64,000 nt of DNA from Raphanus sativus (Eukaryota > Streptophyta > Magnoliopsida > Brassicales > Brassicaceae): assembly GCF_000801105.2 (NCBI RefSeq), contig NC_079514.1, forward strand, positions 33,281,075-33,345,074, in the 5' to 3' direction. The notes beneath the pieces are model-generated. The model saw only the letters and a list, made by a program, of their open reading frames with translations. It did not search any database and was not told the origin of the DNA. Each line of letters opens with the position of its first letter. Positions within the stretch are counted from its first letter, which is position 1. Positions 24,321 to 39,828 of this stretch are shown here, piece after piece. A program made the translations under genes and the position numbers.

Positions 24321-26057
24321 TTGATATTCTTTTTTCTTGGGCGGTAGTTATAACTGCTATCTAAATTTAATTCGCCATAAAATAAACTATTTACAATGTC
24401 TGGATTCCCGGCAAAGAAGTGAAGACATCTTTGATATTCATTATTGATTGAAACATACAAATTAACACATATTTATGCTATAACGGATTCTTAATAAAAA
24501 AGAAAACTTTTATGTTTGTCAAATAAATATAAAACTTCTGCAACTGAAACATAAGTAGAGAAAGGAAATCTGATACAGCACTTCATATTAGGTTTGGTGC
24601 ATGTTGGTCATGGAAATAAGAATAATTGGTACGATCTACAAAACCAGAGCCTTAACATATTATTAGTAAACCAGTATTATCCTTACGTAGAGATGAGGGT
24701 AGTTGTGTTTAGAGAACTTAGAGAGAACTTTAGAGAAACAACAGATCATTGTCATAAATTGTAAATAGCTAAGTTGTGTTTTGCAATTGAATGTCGGTAA
24801 TGAAGGTAGTTCAAGGTATATATAGAAATGCCAAACACGTGTACTTTGTAACCCTTGTCTCCACATCCATCCATAATCCAAGTTGGTATTTTTCTCCCTT
24901 CAATCTAAGTTAATGATCCTTGACAAACAACTATCTGTAATTAAGACTAAATATATATATCTAACTTATGTAGCAAAAGAAATTTGTATCGAAGAATTGC
25001 ACCGAAAAGAAATTGTATTAAAGAATTGGATCAGGTGTATGGAATCAATGCCGAGGAACGTGCGAAAGCATCTCTGAATTGGTAAATTCTCAGGTGCTGT
25101 TTCTGCTACCCCCACGTCTAGGACTGTTATACATTTGTATACTCCCACTTTATCATATTACTTGCACAAGTGGCTATTATTTTAGTTGTTAATATTATAA
25201 AAGGAAAGGAAATATAAATCTGTTTTATTTATTTTTTGAAAAAAATGTAAGATATTCTTTGGTTTATATGTTTGTAATTACATACTGAGAATGGTAACTG
25301 AGCTGAATTGTAAGAAATCTATAAACCATTTATATTTGTTTTCCTTTATAATAAAGAAACTTTAAAATACTTACGGAGTTTATTGCAATATATTCATCTA
25401 CAACAGAGAAATATAGAGAAAACCATTTTTCTAAAAAAAACATACTGTGATATTTTCTTTTATAAAAGAACACATTAAAGCAAAACTATAGATGTGTTTT
25501 AGAGTTCATTCTTATATAAAAATAGATATTAGTCAGAGATCTAAGGAGATTTTGTCGCCATAATATGTCTTACATTTTAACATACGGATGCAACATAATA
25601 TAATTTCAATAAGAATGGTTCAGTTCTTATTAAAACGAAGTGTTTTGGATTTATTAAAGATATAAACAACTAATTAACAACTTTGATTATTCTCTGATAA
25701 TATGTTTTCCTTAATTGGAAACTTGTAAATGATCTAATCTGTATATGGAACGTAATGTCCGCAACTCCAAGTTCATGTATGACACAGGTCAAAACAAAAG
25801 TACTTTGTGTTGTATTTTTTATTGATATATAAGAAAATAGTGTCATGTTTTTTTTTATATTTGTTTAGATGTACTGAGTTATGTAGCATAATTATTCTCA
25901 ACTCATTTAATATTTTAATCGAAATTAGTTTTACTTTTTTAGTTATTATGTTGTTTAATGTTTTCTGACTAAAATAAATAGCTTAGCATTTTATGCTATT
26001 AATTTAATATATTGTTTGTGTCACTACAGTTTTGAATTATCTTTTTCAGATCATGAA
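23152..26057. other. Intergenic DNA left of AGL17
   Basis: AT-rich with no supported gene. It holds a long (TA)n tract at 24240-24318. A minus-strand open stretch at 24881-24663 and a plus-strand one at 24883-25077 show no recognisable family. Confidence 0.5.
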
Positions 26058-26298
26058 TATATATGCAAATAGTTTTTTTGTAAAATAAAATGGTTAAATT
26101 CGAGTCAATGATGATACAGATCTAATCCTCAGTTAGATGTACAGTCCACAGATAAACCATCTTCTAGATATTCAAATGAGCTGAAAGCAATGTGTTCATA
26201 TTTGTGTGGTCAGTGAAAATAGAATCCGAAACTATATTGAAGCCGAAGCTCTCTCAAGTACCACTAGACTAACCCGCTAATTATATATGCAAATAGTT
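26058..26298 (-). mobile_element. tRNA-derived SINE with perfect 17-bp TSD
   Basis: TATATATGCAAATAGTT is present at 26058-26074 and 26282-26298. The 207 bp between, read on the minus strand, begins near GCGGGTTAGTCTAGTGGTAC, an A-box-like tRNA promoter, followed about 35 bases later by a decayed B box around GTTTCGGATTC. The tail is a short T run on the plus strand. This matches pol III SINEs of Brassicaceae. It lies about 0.9 kb upstream of the AGL17 start codon. Confidence 0.88.
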
Positions 26299-26625
26299 GA
26301 TATATATCTATATATATAAACCATATATCATTTGGTTAATTTTGATACGATTTGGGTTATTTCATACTTAAGTTTTGTTCTTATAAACTTTTGATTCCAA
26401 AGAGTTCATAAAACCCTTTTCTGAATTAGGTTCGGAGTGACTGGATAAAAATAAAGACGTTTAATTGGTTTATCTCATTTCAAGAATAGTTCTTGGAACA
26501 GATTTCGTAGCACGTATAGATCCATATTAGTTATTATTCCTAGTGGAGATACGACATAAGTAACGCCCATTATATATATTATATATATACATGAAAACAG
26601 CTTAAATTCAATTGAACTGTAAGAA

Positions 26626-26850
26626 CATGATTAATCCGATCTCTTATCTAAAGTTAGTTTTTAATTTATGATTTGACTCTTTTTTTTATATCTTGGATAA
26701 AAGATGGTTTATATATCTTTTATTTAAAAAATGGTTCATATATTTTTTATTTAAAAACGGTTCTTAAATTTTTTTAGTTAAAATTTTAAAAAAGTAAAAA
26801 CTATATTTTATTTTTTAAAAACCCCAATTAAGAAATTAGGATTAATCATG
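26626..26850. mobile_element. MITE with perfect 12-bp terminal inverted repeats
   Basis: CATGATTAATCC at 26626-26637 is mirrored by GGATTAATCATG at 26839-26850, and the similarity goes on a few bases inward with gaps. The 225-bp element is AT-rich and non-coding. I could not settle a TSD, so the superfamily is open. Its right end is about 340 bp upstream of the AGL17 ATG, inside the likely promoter. Confidence 0.7.
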
Positions 26851-27190
26851 GTCCAAGTAATTTCTGAGGTATTTCTCCTATCTTATCTGTTCTATAGGTC
26901 TTAACTACGCATCTTTAGGTCTTAACTTGGTACTTTACTAAACAGCCCTCGAGTTGTATCTACCAATACGACTCAAAATAGACTATAACTATTTGTTTAT
27001 TCCTCGAAGAGATTATTGACCCTTACTTCCTCTTTTTCTTTAATTTCTCTCTTTATCTCTCTCTTCTCTTTCTCCTGATTCGTTCTTCTTCATCGACCTT
27101 CGGTGTTGCAAAGATCTAGAAAAACCCTAGAACGGGGAAGATCACCAAGGTCGAGAGGAAGACCGAAATAGGGTTAACTTAAAAGAATTG

Positions 27191-30100
27191 ATGGGAAGAG
27201 GGAAGATTGTGATCAAAAGGATCGATGATTCGACGAGTAGGCAAGTCACTTTCTCCAAAAGAAGAAAGGGTCTCATCAAGAAAGCTAAAGAACTCGCCAT
27301 TCTCTGTGATGCCGAGGTTGGTCTTATCATTTTCTCCAATACGGACAAGCTCTATGACTTTGCCAGCTCCAGGTTTCTCTTTTACTTTAGTAACTCACTC
27401 GATCTCTAAACATCTTAAACTTTTTTTTTAAATTAAATACATAATATTAATATCTATGTGTAAATCTATTAGTACATGGAAGTATACATGTGCGTACTTA
27501 TATAATATCAAGTATTTATTTGCTTGGAATGGTTGGATTTATTGAGTGAGATGTGTTTAGCTGTGTGATCTGCTCATTTGTTGTGAAAACTTTTCTGCAT
27601 CTTACTCATTTTAAATTATATAAAAACGTGGTTAATATATCTCTCCTAAAACTAATATTTGGAAATGAAACTGACTTTGAATGAAGGATGCCAAAGCAAA
27701 AAAAAAACTAATTAAGGAAGTTTACTGATTTAAAGGATCATTGTGGCTTATTGTGTCTATGGACATGTGCCATTGTGTCTACTTATAATCTTATATCATG
27801 TATATATGTGTGTGTTAACATTATCTGTAAATTGTGTATCTAGAGTACGGAAGTATGACTTTTCCAAATTTAGAAACATTTGGGAAGTAGAGGACATTGC
27901 ATACTCAAAGCTCAAACAAGTACAACGTTTGCATACTAAAAGATGATAAAATGAGTGTATAAGATGATCACCATAAACACATTTGGAGACGATATATTGA
28001 TATGTAGTATGATGTTTCTCATGCAAATTTGTATGTACAAATATAAATCTTAATATTTTTGTGTATATAGGACTATGATAGAATGATTAGAAAATGTTGT
28101 GATTTTAACTAATATTAGTGTAATAGTTTATTTACTTAGGAAAACTTATTTAAAATATTGCTCGAAATATGTGGATTTTTTTTTAACGTCTGGATCGATT
28201 ATTATCGATTAATTATGCTATTACAATGATGAGAATATTACAAAGACGATTTTACAGCCGATAATTCTACCACCATGTGAGAATACCCGCCTGACTGCAC
28301 CACTCTGAGCCGCACCACTCTGAGCCGTCCTATGAGATCCATGTTCAATGGTACGCCCTGCACCAAACTGAAGATCTCCTGTAACCTGTTTCTCCATAAT
28401 CTGCATAATTTGGTATTTTCTGGAGTTTGAACCCCAGACCTCCGGGTGTAGAAGCAATTGAACTCTTAATCAAACCACTGGACCAAGGGGGCTTCCACAA
28501 ATATGTCGATTCTAAAGTTTAGAAGTTTAAGGGATACCGATCATCATTGATGTGTATATAGAATAGCTCAAGAAAATTACCGCTGCAGATATATATTTAT
28601 AATATGTACCCGTATGTGAACTAGACACCTAGAAACTAGCAGCAAAGTTTTGAAAACATATTACTTCCAAATATGGTATATATACTTCATCTTTGTTTCA
28701 ACGATCAATCTTTGAAAATTAAATCATCGTGAATATTTACTATTAGTGAATTATATATGCCTGCCTATAATATTTTTATGTGACAATAATCTGAAACTTT
28801 TTATTATAAAAAATAAAAACAAAAGAAAATACAATAATAAGATAGTTCCGTTTATGTACTGAGTTTTCTTTCATCAGCAGTGGAAATGGAAATGTTATTT
28901 GCTACCAGGGAATAAACACTATGAACTAATTCTAGGTTAAAAATCTCAAAATGAACAGTATGAAATCGGCCATTGAACGATTTAACAAGACCAAGATGGA
29001 GCAGCAACAACTATTGAACCCTGCATCAGAAGTTATGGTACGTATATATCTATACAAAACTTACACAACATACGAGAGGAGAGTTTCGTAACAAAGATCT
29101 TAGTCATGTTTGTGTACACTTGAATTTGAGAGTTGATGAGTTAAACTTTGTTGTGTGTTATAGTTTTGGCAGAGAGAGGCCGCAACTCTAAGGCAAGAAC
29201 TGCACTCGTTACAGGAAAATCATCGGTACGCACTTGCTTAAAATTGCAAATAATCACGAGTTTTCAATTCAAATCTAAATGGTAGTCTGTGCATAAATTC
29301 TTGTTTCTTATCTATTGGTTTTTGCCTCTATCACTTGCGATATGTGATTCCTAACAAAAACTTCTCTCTTCTTCTTGTAACCACCTTCTCTTTTGGTGAT
29401 ATTATTATGATTATGAGCTGTGAAAAAGCTCCCGTAATGGATATTAAGTCCTTAGTAAGTACCATTATATATATATATATAGCCATGTGTTGTGAAGAAA
29501 GATGTATAGTCATGTTATATATTTCTTTGTGTAAACATGTAACTAGGGCAATAAAATATGTGTTAAGAGAACAAAAATCTGTGTATGTACAACATGCAAT
29601 AAAATTTTGTAATGAAGCAGACAGCTAATGGGGGAGCAATTAAATGGGTTGAGCGTTAATGAATTGCACAATATAGAGAGCAGACTTGAAATGAGTTTAC
29701 GTGGAATTCGTACGAAAAAGGTTAATTTATTTCTCATTGTTTATATACATGTTCACTCTAGCTCGTCTGTCATGATGTAAGATTGACCATATAGTGGACA
29801 AAAATTCGAACTAATATTCATTTTTCGAAACTTACAGCAACAAATGTTGACCGATGAAATCAAAGAGCTAACCAAAAAGGTCAGTACTATATGATATTTA
29901 TCATTAGGATTCTAAGTACACTCAGAATGTTAAACGATTTTTTTTTATCACAAAATTATTTGCGAGTCCTAAATGCAAACGGTTGAATTTCTTATAAACT
30001 CGCTTTTGTGTTTACAAATGTGGTTGAACAGGAAAATAAATAAATTTGTTGTGTTTAACTAGGAAGTACATAAAACTACTTACACATCTAAGCACATAAT

Positions 30101-30494
30101 CTATGTTCTGATTTCTATTTTTTAGGTTCTTATAACTGGTTTATATCTTTTGTAGAGGAATATTATTCATCATGAGAACCTCGAATTGTCGAGAAAAGTA
30201 CAAAGGATTCATCAAGAAAACGTCGAACTACACAAGAAAGTAATATAAAAACACTATATTCATTACTTTAATTAAGTTTCAATTTGCAACTTCATCCTTT
30301 GAATCAAAATCTCCTAGTTGAAGCTAGACATACAAAAGTTGTACTTAATGGTCTTGCAGGTTTATGCAGCGTCAAGCACAAATTTATTGGGACTTGGTGA
30401 GCTTGAAGATGCAGCCGATCAATCACATGCACAAGTTACGCTGCAGCTAAGTCAGCCTGAACAGTCCTGTTATGATTCCCCATCAAAGAGCTAA
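27191..30494 (+). CDS. AGL17: MADS-box transcription factor AGL17
   Basis: Seven exons, 27191-27372, 28959-29037, 29164-29225, 29621-29720, 29838-29879, 30156-30239 and 30360-30494, give 227 residues, the length I recall for Arabidopsis AGL17. Exon lengths 182, 79, 62, 100, 42 follow the type II MIKC pattern. Residues 1-60 are the MADS domain ([20 protein letters not shown]), then an I region, a K box with leucine heptads (about 85-170) and a C-terminus ending DSPSKS. It binds CArG boxes as dimers in the nucleus; the family is known for root expression and flowering promotion. Intron 1 is 1586 bp and holds a SINE. A pyrimidine-rich leader lies at 27030-27075. Closely related AGL21, AGL16 and ANR1 fit less well. 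Confidence 0.95.
28165..28511 (-). mobile_element. tRNA-derived SINE in AGL17 intron 1
   Basis: AAATATGTGGATT (28165-28177) and AAATATGTCGATT (28499-28511) flank a 321-bp insert, 12 of 13 bases equal. Read on the minus strand it starts GTGGAAGCCCCCTTGGTCCA, with A box TGGTCCAGTGG and B box GGTTCAAACTC, and ends with a poly-A tail (poly-T at 28178 on the plus strand). It is opposite in direction to AGL17. It is of a different sequence type from the SINE at 26058. Confidence 0.92.
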
Positions 30495-31690
30495 GATAAA
30501 AATGAAAAGATACTTGTGTGTTCCTGATTCTCATGAACCCTTCAAACATATATACATGCATATATAATAATAGCGAAATCTCGTTTATAATGTGTCAATA
30601 TGTTTTCATGTAGGACAAAGTGCAAGTATAATCAGAGGACAAACCGAAGGTTTCAACTATGTACGATATATATATATATATATATATGAGCAATGGAGCA
30701 GCGTGTCGGTTATATTCGTTTTAGCTTTCTCATTTGGTTTTAAGTATATACTTAAGAGTTAACAAATATTAAGCAAAAGCATACAGTTTATAGTTAAGTA
30801 GGGTGCTCAAATTGAAATTCGGCTTGATTGCAGTTTGTTTGTTTCTCGGTTTTCAGTGAATAGTAATTAAAATATGAGAATGTTATTCGGGTTCATACTT
30901 TGTTAGACTTTGTTTTACCTTTTTGTTTTGAGTGGTGATGATGATGAAGAAGCCTTTGTTATTAGGGTAAAAACATATTTTGGTTTTCTTAGTTTTTTCT
31001 GGAACTAAGATATATTGACATATAAAAAACTGATAAAGAGCTGATTTTGTTAAAATATTTAAATATTAGATTTGAATTTTGAAATCATTTTGGCTTTAGA
31101 ACCCTAATTTAGTTGAGCTACTTCGATATTAAGAACATACAAAGCAAGTCCCACTACAAGGATAAGTACCAAACAAAAGCACACAAGGGATTTATTCATC
31201 TCTATATGTTACAGTGATATCTATCGAGTTTTTTTAAATCAAGCGTAAGGCTCTTTCCTCCGAGGATGCTTGAACTTTCAGTCCCAGAGCTACTTCAGCT
31301 AGATTTATCATACATAAACATGGTGCTATTACCATACATTTTATCATTTATGTGAAACTTCCATACCAGTTATTATTGACACAATAATATCATCAGCTGA
31401 CCACTTTTTGTTAAAATTGGCCCTAAATTTTTAAAACTTTTTATCAGGCCTTAAGCTGGTTATATCATTTTATTAATGAGTCTAATTCACGTCTAAAAAT
31501 ATAGTTCAGGGTGCAAGTAGTGGCGAATCTAAAAAAAAATTTGAGTGGGGGCATAAAATAGGAAACTCAGAAAAAAGAAGGAAAAAAGAGCAAAAGGATT
31601 TTGAACCCAGGTTGAGTGGGGGCAACAACTAACTTTTAACCACTAAAACTGCAGAAACATTTTGTAATTCTCATGCATTGTAGTTTAATT
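30495..31690. other. AGL17 3' flank and spacer, possible SINE-like relic
   Basis: The AGL17 3' untranslated region is probably in 30495-30780, which contains a short (TA)n at 30668-30688. At about 31510-31665 a stretch with GAGTGGGGGCA repeated and, on the minus strand, TAGTGGTTAAAAG plus GGTTCAAAATCC looks like a decayed pol III SINE; no TSD was found. Confidence 0.4.
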
Positions 31691-32095
31691 CTAGGTAGTA
31701 ACCCGCGACTTGCGCGGAATGAGATGGTTAGATCAGCAATTTTTCGAAAATATTAGAAAGTATATATATATATATATATAGTTTGGAATTTGGGTTTTGT
31801 GTGTGTTTTTTGTATTTAATCTCGGTGGTGCTGATTTTACGGTATAGACGTCACTGAGATAGAAACATATGTAAATTCTTTACTTTAGTGACATGTAAAA
31901 ATTTACTGGAACATAAGAGTAAACACAAAACATGTTACCTGGCAACTGCGAAAGCATGTAATCATTTATTTTATCCACTTCATCATTTGTAGGAGTGAGA
32001 ATGGCTCGATGTCTATACAAATCCTTAACTGTTGAGGTTTGAAAAGCTTGTCCATAAACCTCTTTTTCCATAGTCTCAATAGTTATACATATCAC
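31691..32095 (-). mobile_element. Remnant of an autonomous Helitron: 3' end plus helicase scrap
   Basis: The minus-strand 3' terminus shows as CTAG at 31691-31694 with hairpin CCGCG (31703-31707) / CGCGG (31713-31717). About 230 bp inward, the minus strand at 32095-31940 codes for YRHRAILTPTNDEVDKINDY and MLSQLPGN, a signature of the PIF1-like helicase part of the Helitron Rep/Hel protein. The frame stops beyond it, and nothing of the Rep part is seen, so it is dead. In a whole element the helicase part lies toward the 3' end, as here. Confidence 0.8.
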
Positions 32096-32480
32096 CGATG
32101 TGATTTATCTTACTCTGATTCATTTGCAAGAACTTGTATATAAAGATATAATTATTATTATACAATTTGATTTTCATATGCATGATTTTTGTATAATAAC
32201 ATACCTTCCTCATAGGTCATTAACTTCAAACATGTAAGGATTCCACAGAACTTGGCTGTATTCTTTGAACCATGTAAGAAGAACTGATTTTGTGTATAAT
32301 ATCTAATTCGAGTAAGATAAATATATGTACGTAAATATTTGTGTAATCACACTCTTTGCATAGGTTTTATGTATAAATATTATTAATATATAATCAAATT
32401 ATTATGTATGTAAATTTTTGTGTAATCAAACTTGTTCTATATTTCTTTCTTTGCATCTTACTCTCGAACTCATTTTGTTT
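32096..32480. other. Spacer, no gene seen
   Basis: AT-rich sequence with a repeated phrase around GTAAATATTTGTGTAATCA at 32330-32430; otherwise no signal. Confidence 0.5.
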
Positions 32481-34870
<2,390 letters not shown>

Positions 34871-34873
<3 letters not shown>

Positions 34874-35809
34874 TCGGGTTCCCATTTTAATTATGTATTT
34901 TCTAACAAAAATCTAAATATACTTAAATCCTCAAAATCCAAACATAAAATAACATAAAACATAAAAATTAGAATAATGTAAGACTACATATTTAAATTTA
35001 TATAAAATAGTTCAATTTAAATATTTAGATGGAGAAAAAAGAAATATTTTCAGTTTTTTGAACACTTTTGGTTATTTTTAGATAGATACTTGTGACTACG
35101 TTGATAATTTTTAGATATATTCATATTTTTGAATATCTAATATATATAAATATATGTAAATAATTAACATAAATATGTAATAAGATTTAGAAACTTTTGA
35201 TATTCAAAATATTTAGTTTGGATCAGATTCAGATCTGGTTATCTGGATATTAAGTTTTAGATCTAACTAACTATATAATCAATTTTAGTTAAAGACTATA
35301 AATTTTCTATTTTAAATATATCAATTTCAAATAAATATATAATAATATATATATATATATATATTAAATAACTCTCTTTAAAATAAATAAATAAATATAT
35401 ATTAAATTGTTCTATTTCAAAAATATATTGCGTCTAGGTCTTGAGACACAACAGAAACAATGAGAGGACATATGACAAAAGGAAACAATATGAAGTAAAA
35501 ATCTCAGAAGCATAATAGTCCGGTTTAGCCAGCATAGATAATTTATTACCGAACCAAAAATTTTAATTAAATATTGTCTATTTTAAAACATGCGTATAAA
35601 GAGATCCTGCAAATTTGAAATTACTGAGAAGTAATTGTATAAATGGTGTACATAGTGTCTTGTTTAATAGACACTTGTGCTGAAAAAATCCATGCATCCT
35701 TTTATTTCCTCGCCAGCTCGTTTAATAGATCTGCCATATAATAGATAGGTACCATTAGACTACATAACTTGTCACACAATGTACATAAAAGAATATATAA
35801 CAGTTTAGT
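34871..35809. other. AT-rich spacer
   Basis: No gene or sharp element boundary was found. A short (TA)n lies near 35345-35365. Confidence 0.5.
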
Positions 35810-36740
35810 TTAATAAGTTACACCATAATGGGAACCAACGCCTTGACACCGAACAGAGAAATCAAGAGTCTCCTTAACGGTCATGATACCAACATGAAGA
35901 TCGTTTTGGCTAATGTAAGCAGATGTTTTGATGGGAACAAACTCGTTAAGGCGGTAACCATTGTAAGTCACTTCCCCGGTGTCATCAAGAGACTTATCTA
36001 GCTTCCGGCCGGCAAGAGCCAACATAAGCGCTGTCTTCCCAGAAGAGGGAGAATCCAACAAAAGCGTCATCCTCGAAGGTTTAACAATTAATCCAAGAAA
36101 CATCTTTAAGAATCGTAAGCTGTGCTTTCTTTGCAAGATGGATCCCCACCAAACCAAGAAGAGACTCTACCATGTTCCTCACCGTGTTAGTAAGCAAAGG
36201 AAGAGATCTATCACCGGTGTAACAATCAGCTTTCACATTCAAATTCTTGTACCTCACTTCCACTGACGGAAGCATTATCCCTAATTTATCGATCCCCTTC
36301 CTTAGCTTCGTCAAGATCCGTTCGTTGTCCTGTTCTGCGCTTTGAATACCATGTCGATGAACTTCGCACATTCTTCTCGGTCGATCTTGGTGACATCGAC
36401 TTCTTTGTTGAGGATTTGGTTACCGTAGATGTAGTCTTCTTCTCCTAGCGCGGGCATGAGAGTTGTCCAGAGACGTTTGTATGCTGGGAGAGAAGCCAAG
36501 TAGTTTAATTTTGCATGCTTTCCAGTAGCAAACCTGTTATGTTCTCCCTAACTTTTGTCCTCCTCGTCAGCGCTAAGGACTGCCTCATCGATCTCGGGTC
36601 AAGAACCAGCGACAAAAGACGGCAAGACTCGAAGCGAGAGAACGATGACTTGGATCCTTCCATCGTCGACAGGAAATGCTTCTAAATGTTTCTGGTTCGT
36701 GGTGGTGAGTTTCGTACGATCTTTATCCACATGCTGAGAT
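35810..36740 (-). pseudogene. Broken N-terminal part of an ABCG (PDR-type) transporter
   Basis: Read on the minus strand the pieces run in order: LPAYKRLWTTLMPALGEEDY and YGNQILNKEVDVTKIDREE (36499-36311); AEQDNERILTKLRKGIDKLG, then VKADCYTGDRSLP and LTILKDVS (36371-36081); then [20 protein letters not shown] with the Walker A motif, and [20 protein letters not shown] (36157-35810). These match the start of full-size plasma-membrane PDR transporters such as ABCG36/PEN3 or ABCG35. Walker A is altered at conserved glycines (DSPSSGKT for GPPSSGKT). Frameshifts separate the pieces, and the rest (Walker B, both membrane domains) is absent. It is a dead fragment. Confidence 0.85.
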
Positions 36741-38860
36741 GGGGATTCAAACCATAAGTTGGAAATGTAGTTGTTTCTAGACGTTTAATTCGGAGCTATG
36801 CAAAACCAATGTACAAAAAAACAGTGCGACCATGAATGAAAAAAAAATTGGTTACGTTTCTTGTAATGGAAGCAAATAAGGAAATAAAGCAAAGAATTAA
36901 ATGATCCGTTTTTCTTAAACTCGCTCAGAGAGTGACACGTGGAATGGAGCCTTCTCATGCATTCTCACCAAAATCGTTTAAGGGTACATATATTTATATA
37001 TTGCCCAATGAATATTATTACCACTGATATATGATATATTAATAGCTCATCTTATAATATGGTGGAAAACGGGCCAATGAAAACAATCTGAATCCAGTAT
37101 TTTGGCATACCACATCAAGATGGACCACTTTTATACACCACATAAGTAGTAAATTATTTATATGGAAAATTACCTCTTAGATTTTTACCATAGACTCTAA
37201 TACTATAATAGTGATATGTATAACTCACACCCAAAAAGTAGTTCAAGAGTAGAAAATTGCTCATATACTTATATAATGCCTAAAATACACTACTATTACC
37301 GCTGATGTGAGATATATTGATATATCATGGACCGTTTCTAATACTACAGTGGCACCAAAACATATTTTTTATTACAAACAATAGCAGATGATGAAAGTTT
37401 TTCTAAAATAATATTAATTGAAAGTTAGATGATATTTTATTTGGATTTAATGATTAGGTTTTATGGTTTAGTATTTAGAAAATGAAATTAGAGTAAAAAT
37501 TAGAGTTTATAATAATTTAGTCATTTAGTTAATGTTGTTTTAGAGTTTTTGTGTGTTATTTTTGTTATAGTTTTTGTATTATTTATGATATTTTCTCTCT
37601 GAAAAATGAAGAAGAATTCAACGTTTTTATTCATTTCCTTTGGTCATCTTTTAGAACCTAAGCATTAAAAGCTAAATGTTAATTATTTTATATAATTTAA
37701 AAGCAATACAATTTAGAGAAATATCCTGAAATAGTATTAAAATATATTTTATGACTCAAAATATCAGATAAGGGGAAAATCATAAAATAGTCATTGTTAA
37801 AAAGTTAAAAACACACACACATAAATCTATAAAGTTCAATAGTTGGGAATTAGGATTTAAATTTTGGTATGAGTTTAAGGATTATAGGTTATGATTAGAA
37901 TTTATGCTAAATGTATTATCATAATAAACTGGTCGAATACTATATTAGTTATTTTTCCTTGTGTACTATTTATGTAAAAACTATTTATGATGATGTCAAG
38001 AAAACTATTGTAACATTTAGAAGATTTATCCTAAAATCTAATTATATCAATATTTCTTTAGTTTACCAAATTATTCACTTAACTTGCTGACATTATCTTA
38101 AATCGAAAGACTAAAGATTAGTCGTAATTAGTATTTTGAAATTCGATTTGGATCCGCAGTTGAACTAATAAATTCGGTGAGTCAAATCCGGTTTGGGTTT
38201 CAGAAAAAAAACAATTATTTTAAAATATGGTAAAACTCACAAAAACATGTTAAACCCCGAGACCTGGCCACCTATTAGTTGAACCACTTATTGAATTAAA
38301 ATGTAACTAATGCTATTTTGTAATTAGAATATTTAAATTTATTATTTTTACATTTTGAAATTTGGGTTAAGGTTTATATTCAAGTGTTTGGTTTAGTGAT
38401 TAGTAGCTAGGGTTTAGTTTATGAAAGATTAAAATTTACATTAGATTAAGATTTATATTTCCATGTAAGATTTAGTAATTAGTTGGTAGGGTTTAGTTTA
38501 TGTATGCTTGGGATTGACATTGGAGAAGCATTAATCCATTATGTACATCTTGGTAATCTATATTATTTTGCTCTATAAAATAGCTGTGTCTATAACTTTT
38601 GATTCTCCGATATGTTATATTCTGTAACGCGTACAACTATTATCGATTCATTTTGTTCCATACCATTAAATCATATGTGGTAAATATAGCTGGAACACGC
38701 ACTTCATATCTTTATTTGATTGTTAATATGTCAAAAAATTAGGTCACCTATTTTATAAATTGCAACTGGAATCCTGTTAAACAAACTACATAATCGGATG
38801 AAATGTGGAATAAAAGTCTTATATTGAATTATGTCAAATCAGTATTATTCACCTAATCAA
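36741..38860. other. AT-rich intergenic DNA
   Basis: No gene is supported. Phrases such as GATTTAGTAATTAG and GGGTTTAGTTTATG recur near 38380-38510, resembling an internal repeat of a decayed element. Confidence 0.45.
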
Positions 38861-38864
38861 TACT

Positions 38865-39647
38865 ATTAAAACATAAATATGACATATTAATATAGATGTT
38901 GTCCAACTATTTTAATATGATTACTAGGTTTTGACCCGCCTTTAAAAAGGCGGGTATATTTTTTTTACATTTAATTTTTTTTTTTTTAAATTTGTGTGTT
39001 TTAATTATATTTGTGTTTTTTATTGTATAGTATTTCTCTTAAAATATTAATAATTATTTTTAATAATCATATTAAAATAGTGGAACCAAACCTATATCAA
39101 TAGATCATGTTTATATTTTAATAGTATTGATGTTTGTGTCATTGTTGTATGTATGATTGTATATCAATAGGTGGTTTTTAATCTGTCTATTTTTAGTTTT
39201 AGACATTCACATTAAAAACATACTCTTGTGGTTTCCTTTCTTTGTTGAACATCCAAAAATCAACAACGCAATATATTTTATGCGTCTGTAGTTCTGTTGA
39301 TCTTTTAAATGCAAGAAAAAATATGATTTGTTTTGAATGGAACTGAACTCGACGGTTTATAACGTAAAAACAGGGAACAAAACAGACAATTTGAGTTATG
39401 GTAGTTATGGAACGTGGAGTAGTTATATTTTATTATAGTTTATTTTATGCAGTTATATTTTAGATGCATTGTATTTTAAATTAGACACAACATTTTATCA
39501 ATAGGTCATGCTGCAAAATTAATAGAATAGATTAAAAATTCTTATTAACCATTTAAAAATATTATACAAATAAAAATACAAATATAACTAAAAATATTAA
39601 TAAAAAAAATTAAAAAATGTGAAAAAAATATCCGCCCTTAAATCTAG
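38865..39647. mobile_element. Inverted pair of Helitron-like 3' ends
   Basis: At the left, A|CTAG (38923-38927) is followed by a perfect 10-bp hairpin ACCCGCCTTT (38934-38943) / AAAGGCGGGT (38946-38955), a minus-strand Helitron 3' end. At the right, CCGCCCTTAAATCTAG|T ends at 39647 as a plus-strand end with half its hairpin lost. In addition, 38865-38923 is an inverted copy of about 39055-39125. The block may be two elements inserted in opposite directions or an inverted rearrangement of one. Confidence 0.6.
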
Positions 39648-39828
39648 TTTGTCTTAAATTTGGCTATTACGTCAATAAACCCAATTGTTCAATAGTCTTA
39701 ATTATTTTATATTAAATATGTGAAATGAAAAAAACTAAATAAGTAATTTTCTAAATAAATTTTTAAAAATAAAATATTTCTTATATTCTAAATAACTAGT
39801 TTATTATTATATAACAAAAACAACTTAT

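Noticed and set aside
26240..26281. tRNA gene
   Set aside because: Only A/B box promoter parts of a SINE are present, without a cloverleaf or anticodon arm.
28221..28457. Minus-strand frame in AGL17 intron 1
   Set aside because: It lies wholly inside a SINE and has no protein family features.
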